From CBDCZY01 sp965224745 (lineage in GTDB: Bacteria > Pseudomonadota > Gammaproteobacteria > Methylococcales > Methylomonadaceae), in assembly GCA_965224745.1 (NCBI GenBank), contig CBDCZY010000002.1:1178001-1242000 (forward strand): a stretch of DNA of 64,000 nucleotides, read 5' to 3'. Below are positions 8,941 to 16,157 of this stretch, in pieces. Both the position numbers and the translations under genes were made by a program. The notes beneath the pieces were generated by a model. The model worked only from the letters and a program-made list of their open reading frames with translations. It had not been told where the DNA came from and made no database searches. Position 1 is the stretch's first letter. Each line of letters starts with the position of its first letter.

Positions 8941-9408
8941 CTATGTCTCATCCCGGCAATGCAAGGGCCGATAATAGCTTTGTAGAGACCCATTTAAGCA
9001 AGTCCATTTTGTCACATAAGCCCCGCTTTCTGGATTAAAAATAATATCAGTATTTTCCGGGATATTACCTCCGAGTGTCGCATGATTGTACACTACTCTC
9101 ACTTGAGAGATCCCTGCTTCATCATGTGACACAATGACCTGTTTTACCCAAGTAGTAGCGAAGTTTTCTGGTTCACCTACGCCAGCCTCATCATTATTTC
9201 TTGGCCAATATCCCGTTTCCCGGTAGGTTTCTTCGACTCTAAGTAAAACATTAGTGACAATGCTGGTACCTTCAGATACTTTGGTTCTTGTAACATAATC
9301 CGAATACAAAGGAATAGCTATCATCAGCATGACTGAAATGATTGACAAGGCAACAAGGATTTCCAGCAAACTAAACCCATTTGGTTGATATTTAGTGTTC
9401 AAAAGCAT
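8941..9408 (-). CDS. Type IV pilin-like protein (PilE/PilA type)
   Basis: Class IVa pilin or minor pilin. The prepilin peptidase site is 'NG/FSLLEILVALSIISVMLMI', with a short basic leader, cleavage after Gly and Glu at mature position 5. The N-terminal helix is followed by a globular domain that ends in a two-cysteine loop ('WTCLNGSLQSYYRPLHCRDET'), the D-region disulphide typical of pilins. At 155 residues it is within the normal range. No other pilus genes are adjacent, so whether it is the main or a minor pilin cannot be told. AAGGA lies 10 bases before the ATG. Confidence 0.82.
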   Translation of the reverse strand: MLLNTKYQPNGFSLLEILVALSIISVMLMIAIPLYSDYVTRTKVSEGTSIVTNVLLRVEETYRETGYWPRNNDEAGVGEPENFATTWVKQVIVSHDEAGISQVRVVYNHATLGGNIPENTDIIFNPESGAYVTKWTCLNGSLQSYYRPLHCRDET

Positions 9409-9616
9409 AATTTTTTATCCTTGTCTTTTTTGCTAATCAGCTCGGCAACGTCCATAAGATGGGCTTTACAAATGTATTTTAACTATCCTTTTGGATCACA
9501 TCTTTATACCGCTGAAATCGATAAGGAAACGATTTAAACCCTTTCCCTTTTTACCTAATAAAATACTTTTCAAGTTGAATCATTATTGAAATCCTCGGCA
9601 AGCCTGATGTTACTAT

Positions 9617-10171
9617 CTATTTAATTGCCGAAAGCGGGTATACGTTCTGCTCTTCAAGATTCTTCACAGTGGATGAAGTTAAGAACTCGTCTAATTGAAC
9701 GTTTAAATGATCGAGCGTCTCCTTTGAAAGAGTTTTATGTTCCATCTCTCTATCTAATTTAGTGGTTGTTTCTTTTATTTGTTCGATTCGTGAATGAAGT
9801 TTCTGTGACGTCTCATTGAACTGATCGCAAAGATCATGGAAGTTATCATTTTGTCTGATGTGCATGAAGGTTGTCAGATCACCTTCGCCCATTTTTTGCA
9901 GATTTTTCTTCATCTGAGAAAGAGGCCCGGCAATTCGATGGCTGGTTTTTAAGGTGACTACAAATATGGTGATCACACATAACATTTCGATGATTGCCAT
10001 CACCACTGCAAGCACCACATCTGGTGAAGCTTCAACTTTAATCATAGGAGAAACCCAATATCCAAATATTATGGATGTGTTGATCAATAAGAATGATGTC
10101 AGCACGCCAATCAAAATAAAGCGAAATTGAAAATTCCCATCAACGATAAGTTGTTTTCTATTATTTTTCAT
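9617..10171 (-). CDS. HAMP-domain membrane protein without output domain
   Basis: 184-residue inner-membrane protein. Two hydrophobic helices (about 17-40 'FILIGVLTSFLLINTSIIFGYWV' and about 53-75 'VVLAVVMAIIEMLCVITIFVVTL') bracket a very short periplasmic loop and are followed by a HAMP domain ('SHRIAGPLSQMKKNLQKMGEGDLTTFMHIR') and a coiled coil to about residue 165. No kinase, methyl-accepting or GGDEF domain follows; the protein simply ends. It may pass signals to a separate partner or be a scaffold. Neighbouring genes give no clue. Confidence 0.72.
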   Translation of the reverse strand: MKNNRKQLIVDGNFQFRFILIGVLTSFLLINTSIIFGYWVSPMIKVEASPDVVLAVVMAIIEMLCVITIFVVTLKTSHRIAGPLSQMKKNLQKMGEGDLTTFMHIRQNDNFHDLCDQFNETSQKLHSRIEQIKETTTKLDREMEHKTLSKETLDHLNVQLDEFLTSSTVKNLEEQNVYPLSAIK

Positions 10172-10398
10172 CTTTTTTTCATCGAATTGTGTGTGGGTAA
10201 TAAAGTATTGCAGAGCTTGCTATACCAAGCACAAGAAATGATGCCTCTCCTCATAATTTAAGTATTTATGAATCACCGACAGATTCAATAAATAACGGAT
10301 TAAGACTTCCTTCTAAATCATATGCTCTAAAAATAAAGTATAGATTAAGTCACACGAATTTTAGTGTAAAAGCGTGAAGACAAAAAGCCCCTACCGCT

Positions 10399-11520
10399 TT
10401 AGAGACCAGGTTCTTGCTGAGTAGCGCAATGAATACTTCCTCCGCCACTGGCAATACCATCAACCGAGATTTGTTCAATGTAGTGTTTAGGGAATGCCTT
10501 TGATAGCTTAATCCTTGCTACCTTGTCGGCCTGCTTGTCACCGAACTTTTGCATAATGACCGCGCCATTACAAACATAGAATCCAACATAGCCTGCGGCA
10601 AAATCTTTCGTGCCATACGCCGAGTTAAATTCCCATGGAGTGTCAAGTATAATAACTCTAAAACATTTACCTTTGGCATCTGTTGATGCTTGTAAAATGT
10701 TTATATTTTCACGTGTAATGTTGTAGTCGTAAGATGACATATCAGTATCCCGGCTAACAATAACAACTCCGGGCTTTACAAAACGAGCGTAAAAATCAGT
10801 ATGCCCATCGGTAATATCTTTACCTTTAATGCCTTTTAACCAAATAATTTTATTTAACCCAAGCAACGTTTTTAATTCACTGTCGACTGCTTTTTTTGTT
10901 TTGCCTGGGTTACGGTTGTCATTGAGTATGCAGCTTTCTGTCATGATTGCCGTTCCTTGTCCGTCAACCTCGAAGCAACCGCCTTCTAACACTAAATCGG
11001 TATGGATTGTCTTTACACCCGCTTTTTTGGCAACAAAGTCAGCCACCTTGGCATCAAGTTTATAATCCTGATCTTCGCCCCAACCATTAAAATTGAGGTT
11101 TACTGCAGCTTTTTGACTTTTCTCATTCACCACAAACACTGGTCCAGTATCTCGCATCCACAAATCATTCATGGTGAATTCAATAAACTTAATGGGGTGG
11201 CGATGTTTGGCTAACCCTCCTAAAAGATTCGAGGCGATATCATAATCTTGCCTTCTTACCAGCATCGATACAGGTTCATACTTGGCAATGGTGGTTGCTA
11301 TGCTAGCCAAGTTTCTTTGAACTTCTAATACTTGCCGCTTTTCCCAAACTTCAGAGCTGGCAATGAAAGACATCCAGGTTCGTTTATGATGCGCCCCTTC
11401 ATCTGGCATAAACCATTGGTCGCGAACATGGTTTTTTATAGCTGCTTTAATATTGAACGGTATGAAAACACCTCCACCTGACAGCAGGATTTTTTGTAGA
11501 AACTTGCGCCTCGATAACAT
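10399..11520 (-). CDS. Agmatine deiminase / PAD-family protein with Tat-type signal
   Basis: Porphyromonas-type peptidyl-arginine deiminase / agmatine deiminase family, which hydrolyses agmatine to N-carbamoylputrescine or deiminates arginine. Catalytic blocks are all present: 'NDLWMRDTGP' (about 118-127), 'LEGGCFEVDG', 'DGHTDFYARF' and the nucleophile cysteine in 'GGGSIHCATQQEP' near the C-terminus. The N-terminus 'MLSRRKFLQKILLSGGGVFIP' has a twin-arginine (S-R-R-K-F-L) motif followed by a hydrophobic stretch, pointing to Tat export, unlike cytoplasmic AguA. AAAGGA precedes the ATG. Upstream on the same strand lies the 3' piece of an IS-split glyoxalase gene, ending only 38 bp away, so the two were probably one transcript before the insertion. 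Confidence 0.85.
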   Translation of the reverse strand: MLSRRKFLQKILLSGGGVFIPFNIKAAIKNHVRDQWFMPDEGAHHKRTWMSFIASSEVWEKRQVLEVQRNLASIATTIAKYEPVSMLVRRQDYDIASNLLGGLAKHRHPIKFIEFTMNDLWMRDTGPVFVVNEKSQKAAVNLNFNGWGEDQDYKLDAKVADFVAKKAGVKTIHTDLVLEGGCFEVDGQGTAIMTESCILNDNRNPGKTKKAVDSELKTLLGLNKIIWLKGIKGKDITDGHTDFYARFVKPGVVIVSRDTDMSSYDYNITRENINILQASTDAKGKCFRVIILDTPWEFNSAYGTKDFAAGYVGFYVCNGAVIMQKFGDKQADKVARIKLSKAFPKHYIEQISVDGIASGGGSIHCATQQEPGL

Positions 11521-11558
11521 TTTTTCCTTTATGAAGAGTGGTTTATTTATGTTTCAAA

Positions 11559-11613
11559 TTACCCATTCTTCTTATCGGTTTCTTGACCAAACATCATTCT
11601 ATGCCCTTCGGGT
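11559..11613 (-). pseudogene. 3' fragment of IS-split VOC/glyoxalase gene
   Basis: Read on the minus strand directly after the IS3-family element, this piece encodes (in frame, after removal of one GGT target duplicate) PEGHRMMFGQETDKKNG and a stop. 'PDGHRxxFGQ' is the normal C-terminal signature of glyoxalase/bleomycin-resistance (VOC) proteins. It completes the N-terminal piece at 13066-13391, whose reading breaks at 'REFGIATP'. The rejoined protein would be about 125 residues, a normal VOC length. Confidence 0.85.
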
Positions 11614-11682
11614 TATAATACTCCCCAAAAACTAGACCAGTAGTTAAGATAGAATCTTACCCTCAAAACCGAGGATTAAGAG

Positions 11683-11961
11683 ATGACAATTAGTCGAAAA
11701 AAGCACAGCACTCAAACCAAAGTAAAGGTTGTTTTAGAAGCCCTAAAAGGTGAGCAAACCACAGCAGAAATTACCGCGAAATACGGCATCCATTCAACCC
11801 AAATCAACAATTGGAAAAAGGCTGCATTAAATACCCTCCCCGAAGCATTTTCAAGCCACCGAAAACGCCAGGAAGATGACCAGCAAGCGTTGATTGATGA
11901 ACTCTACAAGCAGATAGGGCAGCTAAAAGTAGAAAATGAATTTCTAAAAAAAACATTTTGA
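11683..11961 (+). CDS. IS3-family transposase OrfA (helix-turn-helix)
   Basis: 92-residue OrfA of the IS3 family. 'MTISRKKHSTQTKVKVVLEALKGEQTTAEITAKYGIHSTQINNWKK' is the DNA-binding HTH_Tnp_1 domain, followed by a leucine-zipper-like helix ending 'QLKVENEFLKKTF'. The stop overlaps the orfB frame. An eight-A run at 11946-11953 gives an A AAA AAA slippery site in the OrfA frame, and a -1 shift leads directly into OrfB, so an OrfAB fusion transposase is expected. OrfA alone normally acts as a regulator. Confidence 0.92.
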   Translation: MTISRKKHSTQTKVKVVLEALKGEQTTAEITAKYGIHSTQINNWKKAALNTLPEAFSSHRKRQEDDQQALIDELYKQIGQLKVENEFLKKTF

Positions 11962-12803
11962 ACGTGGCTCTTGACACTAAAAAAATGTGGCTAGAACCTG
12001 AGCTGTCAACCCTTAGCATCAGGCAACAGTGTGGTTTGCTAGGCATCAATCGCTCAAGCCTGTATTACCGTCCGGTGGGTATCGACGCATACACGCTATT
12101 ATTGATGCATGAACTGGATAAACAATATACCGAAACACCTTTTTACGGTGTGTTGAAAATGACGGAGCATTTGAGATTACAAGGTCATCAGGTCAATGTG
12201 AAACGCGTCAGGCGGCTGCTCAGGCAAATGGGCTTAGAAGCGGTCTATCCCAAGCCGAAGTTGAGCCAGGCGAATCCGGAACACAAAGTGTTTCCTTATC
12301 TGTTGAGACATTTGCCCATTGAACGCTGTAATCAGGTCTGGAGTACTGATATTACCTATATACGTCTGAGACATGGCTTTGTTTATTTGATGGCAATCAT
12401 CGACTGGTACAGCCGCTATGTGCTGAATTGGGCACTGAGTACGACGTTGGAAGCAGACTTCTGTATCATTGCGCTGAATGAAGCCTTGGCAACATCACGG
12501 TGCGAAATTTTTAATACCGACCAAGGGAGCCAATTTACCACGCATCGGTTCACGCAACCCCTGCTGGATAAAGGCATCCAGGTTAGCATGGATGGCAGAG
12601 GCCGGGCCTTGGATAATATCTTTGTTGAGCGTTTGTGGCGTTCTGTCAAGTATGAGAAAGTCTACTTGAATGATTTTCAGACCGTGAAACAAGCGCACCA
12701 AGGGCTGAAAGACTATTTTGAGTTTTACAACCAGCGACGGATTCATCAATCGCTAGATTATCAAACCCCCGAGGAGGTCTATTTAAACAAGAGCGCAGTA
12801 TGA
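11958..12803 (+). CDS. IS3-family transposase OrfB (DDE integrase)
   Basis: Catalytic subunit of the IS3 transposase. The HTH_21 region 'IRQQCGLLGINRSSLYYRP' precedes the rve/DDE core with catalytic residues in 'WSTDITYIRLRHGFVYLMAIID' (first D), 'FNTDQGSQFT' (second D) and 'GRALDNIFVERLWRSVKYE' (E). The C-terminal 'YNQRRIHQSLDYQTPEEVY' is family-typical, and there is no internal stop. The only nearby own start is a TTG at 11958, so translation most likely comes through -1 frameshifting from orfA at the A-run at 11946-11953. Confidence 0.93.
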   Translation: MNVALDTKKMWLEPELSTLSIRQQCGLLGINRSSLYYRPVGIDAYTLLLMHELDKQYTETPFYGVLKMTEHLRLQGHQVNVKRVRRLLRQMGLEAVYPKPKLSQANPEHKVFPYLLRHLPIERCNQVWSTDITYIRLRHGFVYLMAIIDWYSRYVLNWALSTTLEADFCIIALNEALATSRCEIFNTDQGSQFTTHRFTQPLLDKGIQVSMDGRGRALDNIFVERLWRSVKYEKVYLNDFQTVKQAHQGLKDYFEFYNQRRIHQSLDYQTPEEVYLNKSAV

Positions 12804-12816
12804 TTTAAAGGTAAGC

Positions 12817-12944
12817 CAGGCGGACTCCATGTGGACAAAGCGTGGATTTCCTACGGAACGTGTGGATAAGCTGATGGAAAACAAAAGAGCCGTTTTCCAC
12901 GAGCTTACCCACACTAATCCACCCTTTGACCACATTCCGCCGCA
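12817..12944. repeat. Large imperfect palindrome in the IS3 tail
   Basis: Between orfB and the right terminal repeat, nested complementary arms form one hairpin of about 128 bases. Outer arms 12817-12848 (containing TGTGGACAAAGCGTGGATT) pair with 12916-12944 (AATCCACCCTTTGACCACA). Inner arms 12860-12882 (GTGTGGATAAGCT...GGAAAAC) pair with 12892-12914 (GTTTTCCA...AGCTTACCCACAC). The loop is about 9 bases (AAAAGAGCC). It is non-coding and lies wholly inside the insertion sequence. Confidence 0.85.
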
Positions 12945-13065
12945 GTCAACAAATCGTAATATTAAAACGCCTGCGGCGCAATAATAACAATTTTTTTTAA
13001 AATAAAGAGAAAGATTTATATCTTAATTATTAGAGAAATTGGTCTGGACAATGGGGAGTACTATA

Positions 13066-13391
13066 GGTGTAGCAATTCCGAACTCTCTCAAACCCCAATG
13101 TTTATCAGCAATATGTTGCGCGAATTCTACGTTCCGTTTTTTATAAGTATCGTAAAGATCGTCAATATTTTCGCAGTTTATATAAGCAAAGTAAGAATGA
13201 TTCTTCGTTTCCATCGCAGACACGTCTTCTGGACAATGCCCAAGCATGACATGAAAACTCTGTAGGCTAATAAATGACCATCCGTCAACCCGGAACCGAA
13301 CGGTGAAACCCAGTTTTTCGGTAAAATACTTTTCCGTTGTTTCTAGGTTTTTTACTGCCAGAACATACTGAGTTGTTGTCACTTTAAACAT
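13066..13391 (-). pseudogene. 5' part of VOC/glyoxalase-like gene, cut by IS3 element
   Basis: N-terminal 109 residues of a glyoxalase/bleomycin-resistance/dioxygenase (VOC) superfamily protein: 'VLAVKNLETTEKYFTEKLGFTVRFRVDGWSFISLQSFHVMLG' and 'HWGLREFGIATP'. At residue 109-110 the frame enters the IS3-family element and ends at a stop inside it (13023) after 13 foreign residues (IVLPIVQTNFSNN). The lost end, PEGHRMMFGQ..., lies across the element at 11559-11613. Ribosome site AAGG and ATG at 13391 are intact, so a truncated product lacking the last metal-ligand strand may still be made. It was upstream of the agmatine deiminase gene before the insertion. Confidence 0.88.
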
Positions 13392-13891
13392 CTTTGCTTA
13401 CCTTCGGTTACCGCCAATAAATAACTTACAAAACTGACTTGTTTGTTAGTTCCATTTCTTCATTAGAAAAATAGTTTCATTGCCTATTATGTATCTTTTT
13501 TCCTGCCTTGAACTGAAACAAAAACCCAGTGCCAGTTCAAAAAGTTATTTAACTCTGCTTCATTATAATAAAAAGACTTCGAACAGATTCGGCAATAAAC
13601 ATTCAAATAGCCATCGGAAAACCAGAATAATTAGGGTCTCTCAGCCTTTCATTTTTTGACAGTCCCAAAGCAAGATAACGTGAGTGGGGAGTTAATAACT
13701 TGGAGGCACCCTACAACCATAATTAATTTAACTCTGACCCCGATTATTGTGACCCTGATTATTGGGCATTCATTTCGCTACCCTGGGGTATTAGCGTATC
13801 CGCGACCCAAGACAGCATGTCAGACACGTAATGCTGAACTCATTGAAAAATATGAGCTCAGCACGATCCTCGTCTAACGACTAGTAACAGA
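13392..13891. other. Intergenic region with a short direct repeat
   Basis: 500-bp gap between the start of the split VOC gene and the end of the RTX gene. It contains a direct repeat of about 16 bases, TGACCCCGATTATTG then TGACCCTGATTATTG (about 13734-13764). An open frame at 13656-13877 has no ribosome site and no recognisable protein character, so it is not called. Confidence 0.45.
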
Positions 13892-14869
13892 TCAAAGAAT
13901 CCCTGATGGCCCCGTATTCTGATCATCGTCCCGTACTGAAGGATCAATTCCCTCTTTTTCCAGATTATCTCTCCTATCCGATGATTCATTGAACTCTCTT
14001 TGCTTTTTTTCCTTCTCTTTTCGATCACGTTCAAGCTCTTCGTCTTCACCAACGTTCAATGGCGTTGGTTTTAACACTTCTTTCAAAATCTTTTTGGCGA
14101 TCTGTTGAGGAATAAAGTCTTTAGGATTCGTAGGAATTCTGTCTCTCACCAATGGGGGCAATTTGTCTAGAACACGATCCTTAATTTTTTTACTAAAAGA
14201 AGCGTTTAAGATTGTCAGGTTCTGTTCATTAATTATCTGACGATCAAACTCCTTAGCAGCTGATGAATGGGTAAATTCGCTACTATAAGCTCTAGCGGTT
14301 TCCCGATCAATTTCGGTTTGAGCATTCTTAGCCTCTTTTTTAAGGCCAGCTCGAAAAAGAGAACTTGGATTTACCAACCGCTTGCGCTTAGAATCCCAGA
14401 CCGCTAGAGCATCGCTAAATTGGAAAATTTCAACTACACCCTCCGTTGAATGAAGAGTAACCTCGCCATTCTTAGTCTTAATAACTAGGTTAGGCCCAAC
14501 CAGCTTACCCGAGATAACATCTCTCAATCTGTCTTTGGTAAAGACAAGCCGATCAGTGCCGGTTCGTTCAATTACCGAATCACGACCGAATTTAGATCCG
14601 AAAAAATAGGCGTCACTACCCTTTCCACCTTCAAGGCGATCATTACCTGGACCACCTGAAATTTTATCGTGCCCTTCACGGCCACTGATGGTATCGTTAC
14701 CGGCACCGCCGTTGATCGTATCGTCTTTTTTGGAACCTCTTAGATTATCCGATTTGCTTGTTCCGGTTACTTTTCTCGCTTGTGCCGGAGTAGCCAGCAG
14801 GCCAACCGATAAGACGGCAAAAGCAACAACCAGCGAAAGCAGACGAACTACTTTGTTTGACTTTCTCAT
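13892..14869 (-). CDS. RTX-repeat calcium-binding protein with N-terminal Sec signal
   Basis: 325-residue protein. Signal peptide 1-31 (VVRLLSLVVAFAVLSVGLLATPAQA/R) is followed at about 43-88 by tandem RTX nonapeptides: 'GGAGNDTIS', 'GREGHDKIS', 'GGPGNDRLE', 'GGKGSDAYF', the Ca2+-binding beta-roll of HemolysinCabind type. The next stretch ('FGRDSVIERTGTDRLVF...VVEIFQFSDA') is also usual after RTX rolls. The C-terminal half is highly charged and helical, ending in an acidic tail. Most RTX proteins leave by type I secretion through a C-terminal signal; a Sec signal with RTX at the N-terminus is unusual. AGGAGA lies 6 bases before the ATG. The ligand and role are unknown. Confidence 0.8.
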   Translation of the reverse strand: MRKSNKVVRLLSLVVAFAVLSVGLLATPAQARKVTGTSKSDNLRGSKKDDTINGGAGNDTISGREGHDKISGGPGNDRLEGGKGSDAYFFGSKFGRDSVIERTGTDRLVFTKDRLRDVISGKLVGPNLVIKTKNGEVTLHSTEGVVEIFQFSDALAVWDSKRKRLVNPSSLFRAGLKKEAKNAQTEIDRETARAYSSEFTHSSAAKEFDRQIINEQNLTILNASFSKKIKDRVLDKLPPLVRDRIPTNPKDFIPQQIAKKILKEVLKPTPLNVGEDEELERDRKEKEKKQREFNESSDRRDNLEKEGIDPSVRDDDQNTGPSGIL

Positions 14870-15284
14870 AATATTTCTCCTAATTGAGCAGTAAAAAAAT
14901 ATTCATTGATACGCTAAAAGAAGCTTAGCGTTTTACCATTTCATAGTTTTAAAACACTACAACTTGTACATCGCAGGAGTTGTGCCAGCAGATCGATAAG
15001 CCAGGCAATTAATAGCAACGCATTAATTTTTATAATAAATACTATTGAATGCAGATTGAATTACCAGGACACAAGACGACTCGGATTTAGGAAATATCGC
15101 TATTTTCGTGATATATCACAAGCTGCTCAAATGCATTTACAGTTCGCGAGTTAATATCTAAAGTCTAAAGGATCAACCATTGATACTATATCTTTTATTA
15201 TCAAAGCACGGTGCCTTGAGGTGACAAAGCCGTATCGCCAATATTTTGTAATTCAAATAAATATTTTTTTAACAATGTAATTAG
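14870..15284. other. Intergenic region upstream of the IS1-family element
   Basis: AT-rich gap from the start of the RTX gene to the IS1-family left end. It ends with the target-site copy GTAATTAG (15277-15284). The RTX promoter should lie near 14895-15000. No gene or clear structure seen. Confidence 0.5.
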
Positions 15285-16048
15285 GGCATTGCTAATTTAG
15301 TATAGTTTTATGTTAGAATTAAATTTTTGATATCTTTCTAAAGAGAGCGAGAAATTTAATGGAATGCCCTAAATGCAAATCTAATAAAAACATCAAAGAT
15401 GGTATCGTAAAACAAAAGCAGCGTTACAAATGTAAAGAATGTAATTTTCGATATACTGTTGCTAGTGGCTCGGGAGCCAAACCATTCTATTTAAGAAAGA
15501 TGGCTCTTCAATTATATCTTGAAGGATTAGGGTTTCGTTCAATTGGTCGGGTTTTGAACGTAAGCAATGTCACGGTACTAAATTGGATTAGATCCTTTGG
15601 TGAGCAAGTTGCCGAATTGAAAAGTCCTGAACAAGTGATTTATGCTGAGATGGATGAAATGCATACCTATGTGGGTCAAAAAAAAGCTATAAATGGATAT
15701 GGATTGCTGTTGATAGATATGGGAAAAAATTCATCAATTTCATTGTTGGCGACCGAAGCGTACAGACAGGACAAAAACTCTGGGAAGGAATTGAAGATCA
15801 ATTAAATGGAACAATAGCAACCGATTATTGGCAGCCCTATGAACATTTTATTCCTAGCGAAAAACACGTTCAATCCAAAGCTGAAACATACACAGTTGAA
15901 GGCTACAATAGTATCTTTAGACATTTTCTTGCGCGAATGAGAAGAAAGACAAAATGTTACACAAAAAGTGTTCGAATGCTTGAGCTGTCTATATTACTCT
16001 TAATGCATAAAAGAAATGGAACGTTAACTATACTAAATTAGCAATGCC
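15285..16048 (+). mobile_element. IS1-family insertion sequence, 764 bp, with 8-bp target duplication
   Basis: The ends are perfect inverted repeats of 23 bases starting GGCATTGCTAATTTAG (15285-15307 and 16026-16048). An 8-bp direct repeat GTAATTAG flanks the element exactly (15277-15284 and 16049-16056). Length, GG terminus and 8-bp duplication agree with IS1. A single transposase is encoded, interrupted by one -1 frame change. The perfect ends and duplication suggest a recent insertion. It interrupts no recognisable gene. Confidence 0.95.
15359..16041 (+). CDS. IS1-family transposase, read through a -1 frameshift
   Basis: The N-terminal part has a zinc-binding region ('CPKCKSNKNIKDG' and 'YKCKECNFRYT'), a helix-turn-helix ('LGFRSIGRVLNVSNVTVLNWIR') and the first catalytic Asp ('IYAEMDEMHTYVGQKK'). 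That frame closes at 15805 after foreign residues. A -1 shift at the eight-A run 15678-15685 continues the family sequence without interruption: 'YKWIWIAVDRYGKKFINFIVGDRS', 'TDYWQPYEHFIP', 'YTVEGYNSIFRHFLARMRRK' and 'LLLMHKRNGTLTILN', stop at 16041. The fused protein is about 227 residues, the usual length for one-piece IS1 transposases. This could be programmed frameshifting or an inactivating slip in the A-run. Confidence 0.85.
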
Positions 16049-16157
16049 GTAATTAGGTGCTATCAAATAGGCGTCAGCAGGAAAACTTTACTACGCCGAG
16101 AATCGTGGATTCAACTCAGAAGTGCAAACTCAATTATGATATGCCTACCGTAGCACT

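Larger units (their letters stand above)
11614..13065 (+). mobile_element. IS3-family insertion sequence, 1452 bp, with GGT target duplication
   Basis: Complete IS3-family element. The left end TATAATACTCCCCA and the reverse complement of the right end TATAGTACTCCCCA match in 13 of 14 bases, and similarity continues (ACTAGACCAG versus TCCAGACCAA). A 3-bp direct repeat GGT flanks it exactly (11611-11613 and 13066-13068), within the IS3-family range. Removing the element and one GGT restores an open VOC-family gene, which independently proves the boundaries. It carries orfA, orfB and a 262-bp non-coding tail with a large palindrome (12817-12944). Both frames and both ends look intact, so the insertion is probably recent and the element could be active. 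Confidence 0.95.

Noticed and set aside
13656..13877. 73-codon open frame between the VOC remnant and the RTX gene
   Set aside because: No ribosome site, no domain pattern, odd composition and it covers the TGACCC...GATTATTG direct repeat.
11614..16048. A composite transposon bounded by the two insertion sequences
   Set aside because: The elements belong to different families (IS3 and IS1), each has its own separate target duplication, and the genes between them are not shared cargo.
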